A DNA stretch of 48,318 nucleotides from Alkalibaculum sporogenes. GTDB taxonomy: Bacteria > Bacillota > Clostridia > Eubacteriales > Alkalibacteraceae. Both the position numbers and the translations under genes were made by a program. Below the pieces are notes generated by a model. It did not search any database. It was not told the origin of the DNA and worked only from the letters and a program-made list of their open reading frames with translations. The DNA is taken from NCBI RefSeq assembly GCF_009362815.1, contig NZ_WHNX01000023.1, positions 1 through 48,318 on the forward strand, written 5' to 3'. Of the stretch, positions 41,979-48,318 are shown piece by piece; the first letter of the stretch is position 1, and each line of letters opens with the position of its first letter.

Positions 41979-43352
41979 ATGGATTTAAATATGTCCCAAG
42001 GATTAGTTCAGCAGCAAAAGTTAATTTTGACTGCTCAAATGCAGAATTCATTAAACATTTTACAAATGTCAATAATAGACTTACAGAAGGATATTGCAAA
42101 GCAATTAGAGGAAAACCCTTTACTTGAATACAATACGGATGTACAGGATACACCTGATGTTAGTAGTTGGACAAAGGAAATAATAGATGCAAGAAAAGCC
42201 ATTGATCAAGAAAAATTCCAGTTACAAAATAGCAGTTATACATCTGATAATACAATGGATCCATTGAATCTTATTATTCAAAAACAAACACTTAAAGAGT
42301 ATCTTAAGGATCAATTAGTTGATTTAGTAGAGACTCCAGAAATATTAAATATTTGCAATTATATAATTGAAAATATCGATAGTCGAGGTTATTTAAGCTG
42401 TACCATTGAAGATATTATAAAGGATTTAAATATTTCATCATCTAAAATTATATATGCATTACAATTAGTTCAACAATTTGAGCCTAATGGAGTTGCGGCA
42501 AGAGACTTAAAAGAATGTTTAAAACTACAATTAATAAAGAATGGTATAGATGATGAAAATTTATATTATATTGTCGATAGTAAACTAGAAGCAATAGCAA
42601 ATAATCAAATAAAACAAATAGCAAATTTGTTAAATATAAGTTCAGGACAAGCACAAGATTACTTTGACTATATTAAGACATTAGAGCCAAAACCTTCTAG
42701 AGGGTTTTATACTGGAGATGTAGAGAATTATATTATACCGGAAGCCTACATAAGAAAAGTGCAAAATGAATTGTTAATTATAAAAAATGATAAAGTATTA
42801 CCCAGGTTAACAATAAATAGACTATATAAAGATATCCTAAAGGATGAAACGGATACAGAAGTAATAGATTTTATAAAATCTAAATTGTATAGTGCTGAAA
42901 ATTTTATTAAAGGTATTGAACAAAGGGATAGTACTATAACCAAAATCTTAAAAATTATTGTAGAAAAGCAAGAAGATTATTTTTATTACGGTCCACGATA
43001 TTTAAAACCTATGGTTATAAGCAGTATAGCAGATTGCCTTAATTTAAATGAGTCCACAATAAGTAGGGCAATTAAAGATAAATATATATCTACACCCCAT
43101 GCTACCGTAAAGATAAAAGATTTATTCACTGGAGGATTTAAATTATCTTGTGATGATTCTATAACGTCCAGCTCAGTGAAAAATCAAATAAAAAATATAA
43201 TTGATAATGAAGATAAATCTCAACCAATATCAGACGAAATGATATCTCAAACATTGAAGGAAAAAGGTATAAAGATAGCTAGACGAACTGTAGCAAAATA
43301 TCGAGAAGAATTAGATATTTTATCTTCTAGTAAAAGGAAAGTTTTTAAATAG
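41979..43352 (+). CDS. rpoN: RNA polymerase sigma-54 factor
   Basis: A 457-residue sigma factor. Region I has the Gln/Leu-rich activator-binding segment (LVQQQKLILTAQMQNSLNIL). The core-binding region follows, then the helix-turn-helix (LNLNESTISRAIKDKYISTP) and the RpoN box ARRTVAKYRE near the C-terminus, which reads the -24 element. GAGGTAATG precedes the ATG. It probably transcribes aor from the promoter at 37157 together with the activator at 35128; other targets are likely elsewhere. It converges on the thiamine operon. Confidence 0.97.
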   Translation: MDLNMSQGLVQQQKLILTAQMQNSLNILQMSIIDLQKDIAKQLEENPLLEYNTDVQDTPDVSSWTKEIIDARKAIDQEKFQLQNSSYTSDNTMDPLNLIIQKQTLKEYLKDQLVDLVETPEILNICNYIIENIDSRGYLSCTIEDIIKDLNISSSKIIYALQLVQQFEPNGVAARDLKECLKLQLIKNGIDDENLYYIVDSKLEAIANNQIKQIANLLNISSGQAQDYFDYIKTLEPKPSRGFYTGDVENYIIPEAYIRKVQNELLIIKNDKVLPRLTINRLYKDILKDETDTEVIDFIKSKLYSAENFIKGIEQRDSTITKILKIIVEKQEDYFYYGPRYLKPMVISSIADCLNLNESTISRAIKDKYISTPHATVKIKDLFTGGFKLSCDDSITSSSVKNQIKNIIDNEDKSQPISDEMISQTLKEKGIKIARRTVAKYREELDILSSSKRKVFK

Positions 43353-43365
43353 GGAACCCTGATAG

Positions 43366-43983
43366 TTATAGAGTGGGAAAAGAATTTGAAAGTATTCTAG
43401 CAGCACTTACAATATCTTTTTTACTCAGTATCCCAGAGGCTACTGCTATACCTGATATTCCAGTCATTTGTAATTGATCAACATTTTCGTTGTGTATCCC
43501 TCCTATAGCAACTACAGGGATTTCTATACTTTGGCAGATTAGTTCTAAATTTGATATAGTAACCTGATCAGTATTGCTTTTAGTGAAGGTAGGAAATACA
43601 GCACCTACACCTAAATAATCGGCGCCTTGTTGTTCAAAACTTCTTGCTTCCTCAACACTGCATGCAGAAGCACCTATTACCATATCTGGGTCTAAAATTT
43701 TTCTCGCTAATGGAATGGGCATGTCATCTAAGCCTAGGTGAACACCTTTAGCGCATACTGCCATGGCAACATCTACTCTGTCGTTAATAATTAGGGGTAT
43801 ATCGTAATAATCTGTAACTTTTTTTACCTTTAGTGCCAGTTGAATATAATCTTTTGTAGAAATTGATTTTTCTCTTAGCTGAATCATAGTGACTCCACCT
43901 TTTATCGCTAATTCTATAGTATTTATTAAGTCTTTATCACCAAGAGATTTTTTATCGGTAATTAAATATAAGTTATAGTTCAT
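43366..43983 (-). CDS. thiE: Thiamine-phosphate synthase
   Basis: A 205-residue TIM-barrel enzyme joining HMP-pyrophosphate and thiazole phosphate to thiamine monophosphate. Family signatures: YLITDKKSLGDKDL, GVTMIQLREKSISTKDY, IINDRVDVAMAVCAKGVHLG and DYLGVGAVFPTFTKSN, with the phosphate-binding VVAIGGIHNENV. It overlaps the end of thiM by 11 bases. Last gene of the TPP-riboswitch operon. Confidence 0.96.
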   Translation of the reverse strand: MNYNLYLITDKKSLGDKDLINTIELAIKGGVTMIQLREKSISTKDYIQLALKVKKVTDYYDIPLIINDRVDVAMAVCAKGVHLGLDDMPIPLARKILDPDMVIGASACSVEEARSFEQQGADYLGVGAVFPTFTKSNTDQVTISNLELICQSIEIPVVAIGGIHNENVDQLQMTGISGIAVASGILSKKDIVSAARILSNSFPTL

Positions 43984-44785
43984 AAATTTTTACTTCCTTT
44001 TTTATTATTTCCTCAGTAAGGTTAAAGATATTATCAAACAACTTTACTTTGAATGATCCGATGCCTTCATTTAATGCTAATGATCTATAGGATACTTGCC
44101 CAGCAATACCCATAGATGAAATACCTCCAAGAGTTGATACTAGACTGTCTTTAGATACTGCTGCAAAAGCTCCTATTAATGATGCTGTCATACATCCAGT
44201 ACCAGTTATGCGTGATAAATTATAATGTCCATTATTACAGGCATAAATCAAGTTGCCATCTGTTATAAGATCGACTTTTCCAGTAGCACATACAATACAC
44301 TTTAATTTTAAAGCTAAGTTAATAAGAATGTCCTCTGCACCATCATTGTTAGTATCACTATCAATACCTTTTGAAGATGTTTTGATACCAGAAATGCTTT
44401 TGATTTCTGACATATTTCCTTTGATTATGGAAAACTGTATACTATTTATCAGTTGTTCTACACAAGAATACCTAAACTTAGTAGCACCAACACCAACAGG
44501 GTCTAGTATTACAGGAATATTTAGACTATTCGCTTTTTTACCTGCAATTATCATAGGTTCTATAATACTTTGATTAATAGTACCAATATTTAAGACTAAA
44601 GAAGAAGAGAAAGAAACAACTTCTTCAACTTCATTTTTGTCAAATGCCATGATTGGTGAAGCTCCAATTGCCAAAGTGATATTAGCACAGTCGTTCATAG
44701 TTACATAATTAGTAATATGATGAACAATAGGCTTGGAAGTTTTGATTTTTGTTAATGATTCAGCTATTTGTGTACTATAGTCCAA
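43973..44785 (-). CDS. thiM: Hydroxyethylthiazole kinase
   Basis: A 270-residue ribokinase-like enzyme that phosphorylates the salvaged thiazole alcohol. It shows PIVHHITNYVTMNDCANITLAIGASPIMA, VLDPVGVGATKFR and, in the catalytic region, RITGTGCMTASLIGAFAAV. The start is TTG at 44785 (MDYSTQIAESLTK), with GGTGGAG six bases upstream; the frame remains open to 44854, where it would begin inside thiD without a ribosome binding site. Between thiD and thiE in one operon. Confidence 0.95.
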   Translation of the reverse strand: MDYSTQIAESLTKIKTSKPIVHHITNYVTMNDCANITLAIGASPIMAFDKNEVEEVVSFSSSLVLNIGTINQSIIEPMIIAGKKANSLNIPVILDPVGVGATKFRYSCVEQLINSIQFSIIKGNMSEIKSISGIKTSSKGIDSDTNNDGAEDILINLALKLKCIVCATGKVDLITDGNLIYACNNGHYNLSRITGTGCMTASLIGAFAAVSKDSLVSTLGGISSMGIAGQVSYRSLALNEGIGSFKVKLFDNIFNLTEEIIKKEVKIYEL

Positions 44786-44843
44786 TTTTTCTCCACCTTT
44801 CTTTAAATGATTAGTATCAAAACCATTACATACTACAATTGAA

Positions 44844-45665
44844 TTAATACTCAAATGGATAAGATGTTAAGCCATTCTTATATAGTTGATAAAAATGATG
44901 TGTTGGACCTACACCTTTTCCAAGTTCTATGGAATGTTTTATGGCTATAGTAATATACACTTTTGCTTCTTTTACTGCATCTTTCATAGAGCACCCTCTA
45001 GCTAAATTTGAAGCAATAGCAGACGATAGTGTACATCCGGTACCATGAGTATTTTTAGTATCAATTCGGTCTTGATGTAGATAAGTAAATATATCACCAT
45101 CATATAGAATATCAATTGAATCACCTTTAAGATGTCCTCCCTTTATAAGAACATTTTTAGCCCCCATTTTGTGTATGTTTATTGCTGCTGATTCCATATC
45201 TTTAACTGTACATATATTAGTTCCAAGGATTATTTCGGCTTCAGGAATATTTGGAGTGACAATTGAAGCTAAAGGTAAAAGATACTTAATTAAATAATTT
45301 ACAGACTCTTCTTGTAATAGATGATAACCACTTTTTGAAACCATTACAGGATCGAGAACAACTATTTTTGGTTTATAGTAGGACAAAGACTTATATACCG
45401 ATTCAATAGTCTCGATTTTAGAAACCATACCTATTTTAACGCTATCTACAAAAATATCTTCAAAAATAGCCTCTATTTGTTTTGTAATCATACTTGGATC
45501 AATATCTTGTACTCCAAAGACTCCTTGTGTATTTTGCGCAGTAATAGCAGTTATTACACTCATACCAAATACACCGTGAGCACTAAAAGTTTTCAGGTCA
45601 GCTTGTATGCCCGCCCCTCCACTACTATCAGAACCTGCAATAGTTAAAGCTGTTTTCATTTTCAT
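44844..45665 (-). CDS. thiD: Hydroxymethylpyrimidine/phosphomethylpyrimidine kinase
   Basis: A 273-residue kinase that phosphorylates HMP twice. The opening TIAGSDSSGGAGIQADLKTF and the motifs VLDPVMVSKSGYHLL, VTPNIPEAEIILG and DTKNTHGTGCTLSSAIA (active-site Asp near the end) are standard. AGGAGTGG precedes the ATG. It completes a salvage route (HMP and thiazole) rather than de novo synthesis: thiC, thiG, thiF and thiH were not seen. Confidence 0.96.
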   Translation of the reverse strand: MKMKTALTIAGSDSSGGAGIQADLKTFSAHGVFGMSVITAITAQNTQGVFGVQDIDPSMITKQIEAIFEDIFVDSVKIGMVSKIETIESVYKSLSYYKPKIVVLDPVMVSKSGYHLLQEESVNYLIKYLLPLASIVTPNIPEAEIILGTNICTVKDMESAAINIHKMGAKNVLIKGGHLKGDSIDILYDGDIFTYLHQDRIDTKNTHGTGCTLSSAIASNLARGCSMKDAVKEAKVYITIAIKHSIELGKGVGPTHHFYQLYKNGLTSYPFEY

Positions 45666-45701
45666 ATTAAACCACTCCTATAGTTAAGTAGAACACGTTT
45701 C

Positions 45702-46196
45702 TTATTTTTTTATAAAATGCTTTGAGTAGTCTTCTAGTTTCATAGATTTTATTAAAAGATAAGCTATAAAGCATCCTCCAATACTACTAATTAAAAAAGG
45801 TATAACAAAAGTAAAGGCAATAACTTCTTGACCTAAAACAAATTTAGATATAGGAAAGGCTAAAAGTCCACCTAATATTCCTGTACCAAATACTTCTCCA
45901 GCGATAGCAAAGCTGCTTTTAGTATACTTCCTATAGAGTAATCCAGCTAATAATGCGCCTATCATGCTACCAGGAAATGCTAATAGGGAACCTACTCCCA
46001 ACAAATTTCGTAAAAGAGAAATAATAATAGCATTTGCTAAGGCATATCCCGGTCCAAGCATTACTGCTGATAGTACATTTATAGTATGTTGAATAGGAAA
46101 ACATTTAGCTACACCAACTGGAAAAAATATAATATGAGAAGCGAGTGTACCTATGGCAATAAGTAGTGATGATAGTGTTAGTTTTTTTGTATTCAT
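45702..46196 (-). CDS. thiW: ThiW, ECF-type thiamine-precursor transporter S component
   Basis: A small membrane protein of 164 residues with five to six helices. It matches the ThiW family: SSLLIAIGTLASHIIFFPVG, QHTINVLSAVMLGPGYALAN and FPGSMIGALLAGLLYRKY. It is the substrate-binding subunit of an energy-coupling-factor importer, probably for thiazole; the shared ATPase and T subunits were not seen in the window. First gene after the TPP riboswitch. GGAGAAA precedes the ATG. Confidence 0.93.
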   Translation of the reverse strand: MNTKKLTLSSLLIAIGTLASHIIFFPVGVAKCFPIQHTINVLSAVMLGPGYALANAIIISLLRNLLGVGSLLAFPGSMIGALLAGLLYRKYTKSSFAIAGEVFGTGILGGLLAFPISKFVLGQEVIAFTFVIPFLISSIGGCFIAYLLIKSMKLEDYSKHFIKK

Positions 46197-46274
46197 TAAA
46201 ATTTCTCCTTATGTAAGTATTATAAGACGTACACCCTGGAACCCAAATACGGTGCCAGGTTCGCAGACACTCGC

Positions 46275-46383
46275 CAAATGAAAACGAAGTTTCCATTTGT
46301 TCTTATGCCATAATAAAGCAAATTAGCAAGCTATTTGCTTTATTATGGCATAAGAACTGATAAGCGAAAAAGTCTTTTCGCTT
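46275..46383. repeat. Three consecutive hairpins in the thiW leader
   Basis: Hairpin 1 has arms CAAATG(a)AAAC and GTTT(c)CATTTG (46275-46299). Hairpin 2 has two perfect 25-base arms, 46299-46323 and 46333-46357, around a nine-base loop, extendable by TAGC/GCTA with one bulge. Hairpin 3 has AAGCGAAAA/TTTTCGCTT (46362-46383). The strings just outside (TCGCCAAATG at 46271, CTTGGCTCGTTATTTA at 46381) recur near 28394 and 28420, so this may be an insertion-derived element. It lies between the riboswitch terminator and the thiW start. Confidence 0.9.
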
Positions 46384-46399
46384 GGCTCGTTATTTACGC

Positions 46400-46430
46400 A
46401 AAAAAACATATATCTTAAGGATATATGTTT
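46400..46430 (-). terminator. Riboswitch-controlled terminator
   Basis: On the minus strand, AAACATATATC-cttaa-GATATATGTTT followed by a T run, 20 bases downstream of the TPP aptamer. This suggests transcription attenuation of the thi operon when TPP is bound. The competing antiterminator was not identified. Confidence 0.75.
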
Positions 46431-46450
46431 AATCAGTGTTTGAAAAAATA

Positions 46451-46536
46451 CTTCCTTACGCTGGAATGATCCAGATCAAGTTTAAGGGTCAAAGACATAT
46501 ATCTCAATCTCAGCTGGTAAAGCCAGCCCCCCTAGT
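46451..46536 (-). ncRNA. TPP riboswitch
   Basis: On the minus strand the aptamer begins ACTAGGGGGGCTGGCTTTA, contains CAGCTGAGATTGAGA, and later GACCCTTAAACTTGATCTGG and ATCATTCCAGCGTAAGG, the conserved blocks of the THI element. It precedes thiW, thiD, thiM and thiE. The P1 closure pairs ACTAG/GG... with the ACGCTAAGGAAG side. Genes downstream are in the expected pathway. Confidence 0.95.
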
Positions 46537-46574
46537 ATAAAGGCTATTAAATTATTTTTTGTATAATATATCTT

Positions 46575-46603
46575 AGTTTAATACTCTATTAACCAAATGT
46601 CAA
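46575..46603 (-). promoter_or_regulatory. Promoter of the thi operon
   Basis: On the minus strand TTGACA (46603-46598), 17 bases, TAAACT (46580-46575). Transcription would begin near 46568, about 30 bases before the TPP aptamer. Same hexamers and spacing as the promoter at 27231. Confidence 0.65.
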
Positions 46604-46639
46604 CAGGATGTGAAATAATTATGTGTCTGATTTTTTATA

Positions 46640-46789
46640 TGTGAATAATTTAAAGTATAATGTGGATAAGTTGTGGGTAGTTTTGTAGGATATTGTAATA
46701 TTGAGATGTTGAATCCATAAAACCATGTAGTTACATACTGTGTAAGCATGTGAATATAAAAAAGATATTATTGTGTAACTTGTGGATAA
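46640..46789 (-). promoter_or_regulatory. Cluster of DnaA-box-like sites
   Basis: Three sites match TTATNCACA on the minus strand: TTATTCACA at 46640-46648, TTATCCACA at 46661-46669 and TTATCCACA at 46781-46789. A fourth, ATATTCACA (46749-46757), has one mismatch. All point the same way, and the two perfect sites are exactly 120 bases apart. An AT-rich stretch (46795-46880) follows. No dnaA or dnaN is in the window, so this is not called oriC. Confidence 0.55.
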
Positions 46790-46923
46790 GTAATGAAGTT
46801 ATACTATGATTATACTTATTTTTAAAATAAATGACAAATTTTTTATAAAATTTAATTTATTTTATTTGGAATAATAAGAAATGAGATAATTATCTTAATG
46901 AATTATAAAGAAGGTGAAAATAA

Positions 46924-47160
46924 ATGTCAAAACCCAAAAAACCATTAGTTCCAGAAGCAAGACAAGCACTAACTAAATTTAAATTAGAATGTGCTGCTGA
47001 AATAGGACATCTAGAATTTTGCAAAGAAAATAATGATCATTACAAAGGAGATTTATCTGCAAAACAAAATGGACATGAAGGTGGTCCTATTGGTGGTCAA
47101 ATGGTAAAAAGAATGATAGAAATGGAAAGACAAAGGTTTGAAAATAATAGTATGTCCTAG
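46924..47160 (+). CDS. Small acid-soluble spore protein, alpha/beta type
   Basis: A 78-residue DNA-binding spore protein that protects DNA in the dormant spore. The family core is seen in LTKFKLECAAEIG (the germination-protease region) and GDLSAKQNGHEGGPIGGQMV followed by KRMIEMERQ. The Pro-containing insertion GPIGG differs from the more usual GGxxGGxMV form. GAAGGTGA precedes the ATG. Expected to be expressed in the forespore under sigma-G; no promoter was assigned. Confidence 0.92.
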   Translation: MSKPKKPLVPEARQALTKFKLECAAEIGHLEFCKENNDHYKGDLSAKQNGHEGGPIGGQMVKRMIEMERQRFENNSMS

Positions 47161-47290
47161 TAGTGTCGCCTAGGGAATTTCTGTGGGTCCGCACTAATGA
47201 TCGGAGATTTTAGAGCATAAGGCACAAAGAAATAAGCAAGATGGCTCCTCAGGTGAAAGTAGTAGAAAGTCTATCTAAATATTGTAAAAG

Positions 47291-47317
47291 AAAGGGCAAG
47301 CTTAAGTTTGCCCCTTC
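47291..47317. terminator. Hairpin downstream of the spore-protein gene
   Basis: AAGGGCAAGCTTAAGTTTGCC followed by CCTT: arms AAGGGCAA and TTGCCCCTT around CTTAAG, one imperfect position. No long T run, so a modest terminator; it is 130 bases after the SASP stop and could serve the convergent FTR-like gene too. Confidence 0.6.
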
Positions 47318-47430
47318 ACATTATAGTGGTTATTTTTATTACTCTATTATACAATTCTTTCAGTGTCCGTATAATTCCAATTTATGATCAGTGAATTTAT
47401 AATTCTTTTCTTTCGAAAATTTATTAAGGT

Positions 47431-47913
47431 CTAATTAAATTCTTCAAATCTTTCCCTTTGAGTCTTACATATGGGACATTTTTCTGGTGGCGTATTTCTA
47501 GCACATAAGTATCCACATACTTTACATCTCCATATAGGGTAAGAAGACTTTAAGCCAGATATCTTTATTACTTTATTATCTTTTGATTTTTTTCTTCTAT
47601 CAGGTATAGGCTTGACTTGGGATTTACTTTGTAAGACCTTTGCGGAAACATATAGCCCACAGTAACATGTTCCATATTCGTCTAAATCCATATCCCTATA
47701 GTCACAAGGGCAGATTAGATCCATATCTTTTTCAACACTGCCTTCAGATAGTTTGCAAGGACAAAACTGATATCCATAGCGTTCTCTATTTACTAAGAGT
47801 CCACCCGCTAAATCATAAACTAACTCCTCATCAGAGTTTATATTATATCCAGATTTTGTTGCGTCTGATTTAAGTTCTGTAATTAATATTTCTATTGACT
47901 TATCTTGTATCAC
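47431..47913 (-). CDS. Ferredoxin-thioredoxin-reductase catalytic domain fused to a rubredoxin-like domain
   Basis: A 160-residue redox protein. Residues 1-90 match the FTR beta chain: two CPC motifs (CPCKL at about 52, CPCDY at about 69) and a third pair, CYCGLY, at about 84, where plant-type enzymes have CHC. They would hold a [4Fe-4S] cluster next to a redox-active disulfide. Residues about 125-160 form a rubredoxin-like domain, WRCKVCGYLCARN...CPICKT. The start overlaps the glutaredoxin gene by four bases (ATGA), so this protein probably reduces that glutaredoxin using ferredoxin or rubredoxin-borne electrons. The partner is an inference. Confidence 0.88.
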   Translation of the reverse strand: MIQDKSIEILITELKSDATKSGYNINSDEELVYDLAGGLLVNRERYGYQFCPCKLSEGSVEKDMDLICPCDYRDMDLDEYGTCYCGLYVSAKVLQSKSQVKPIPDRRKKSKDNKVIKISGLKSSYPIWRCKVCGYLCARNTPPEKCPICKTQRERFEEFN

Positions 47914-48188
47914 TCAAACTCACCTCTAATAGCATTTGAATCAAACCCTTTGATAATGCGATTATCGTCAATCACTATGGTAGGATAAATAATATCTACA
48001 TCATATTTTTCTAAATCTCTATCTAATATAATTTGATTTTCTTCACTTTCAAGATCAACATAAATGTAATCGTAAGCAATACCTAATTCATCCAGTAATC
48101 TTTTAGTTTTTTTACACCATCCACAAGTACTAAGAGCGTATAATCTCACTTTTCCTCTATTACTTCCTTTTACACTATTAAAGTTCAT
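47910..48188 (-). CDS. Glutaredoxin-like protein
   Basis: A 92-residue thioredoxin-fold protein with active site STCGWCKKTK (CxxC, about residues 20-29) and the cis-Pro region DIIYPTIVIDD; the late GF sequence is typical. The ATG at 48188 has TGAGGTG upstream. Its coupled partner is the FTR-rubredoxin fusion. Such two-gene units suggest a glutaredoxin reduced by ferredoxin instead of glutathione. Confidence 0.9.
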   Translation of the reverse strand: MNFNSVKGSNRGKVRLYALSTCGWCKKTKRLLDELGIAYDYIYVDLESEENQIILDRDLEKYDVDIIYPTIVIDDNRIIKGFDSNAIRGEFE

Positions 48189-48318
48189 TATGAACACCTC
48201 ATTTTAGAATAATAATTTAATTATACATATATTTCAAAAGGATCACAAGAGATTATAGCTTCGAGTGTTTGTTTAATATACTTAAATCATAAATTCTTTT
48301 TTATTTTGCAAGTCTACA

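Noticed and set aside
46560-46923. Chromosomal origin oriC
   Set aside because: There are DnaA-box-like sites and AT-rich DNA, but no dnaA, dnaN, rpmH or gyr genes; only a cluster of sites is claimed.
1-48318. tRNA, rRNA, toxin-antitoxin or restriction genes
   Set aside because: I looked along both strands in the gaps for cloverleaf-like or paired small genes and found none I could support.

Overview
The window is about 48 kb of AT-rich, densely coded DNA from a low-GC, endospore-forming, anaerobic Firmicute (Clostridia or a close relative; I do not name a genus). Spore germination receptor genes (gerAA, gerAB, gerAC) and an alpha/beta-type small acid-soluble spore protein point to sporulation. 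A tungsten/molybdenum-pterin aldehyde:ferredoxin oxidoreductase and a ferredoxin-thioredoxin-reductase-like protein point to anaerobic, ferredoxin-based metabolism. No rRNA, tRNA, CRISPR array, prophage or intact insertion sequence was seen.

Layout. 1-6.8 kb: proC, an APC-family permease, an FMN-binding lipoprotein, a cold-shock gene with its own promoter and terminator, a stand-alone GshF-type ATP-grasp ligase, an ABC-2 exporter pair and a tiny basic protein. 6.9-10.4 kb: putrescine synthesis from agmatine, in which agmatine deiminase is fused in frame behind a tRNA CCA nucleotidyltransferase; aguB follows. 10.4-14.2 kb: topB and a DUF6483-like gene among noncoding repeat arrays (a 53-bp array, a 115-bp array whose hairpins show compensatory changes, a heptamer microsatellite and dispersed modules). 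14.2-22.2 kb: a divergent germination receptor locus, proA, an Lmo0937-like mini membrane protein, a YihY-like protein and a pirin. 22.3-26.5 kb: a two-component system behind a perfect 26-bp palindrome, an IS3-like remnant embedded in repeats, and a DUF975 membrane protein.

26.5-39.5 kb is the functional centre: a tungsten cofactor and enzyme island. A MogA/MoaB gene diverges from a probable Moco/Tuco riboswitch that precedes tupA, tupB, tupC, moeA, a second moeA fused to a periplasmic-binding-like domain, moaA, moaC and a MOSC gene. Next come a sigma-54 enhancer-binding activator, a well-formed -24/-12 promoter, the aldehyde:ferredoxin oxidoreductase gene and a MoaD-like sulfur carrier. rpoN itself lies 3 kb downstream, so uptake, cofactor synthesis, the tungstoenzyme, its activator and its sigma factor are all in this window. 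moaE was not seen.

39.5-48.3 kb: a small membrane protein (PF06541-like), a DUF3793-like protein, an O-antigen-ligase-like protein, rpoN, then on the minus strand a thiamine salvage operon (thiW, thiD, thiM, thiE) behind a TPP riboswitch with a terminator and a leader carrying three stacked hairpins. Upstream of it lies a cluster of DnaA-box-like sites, then the spore protein gene and a two-gene redox operon (glutaredoxin and FTR-rubredoxin fusion).

All functional calls are from reading the sequence and remembered family motifs; no database search was run.
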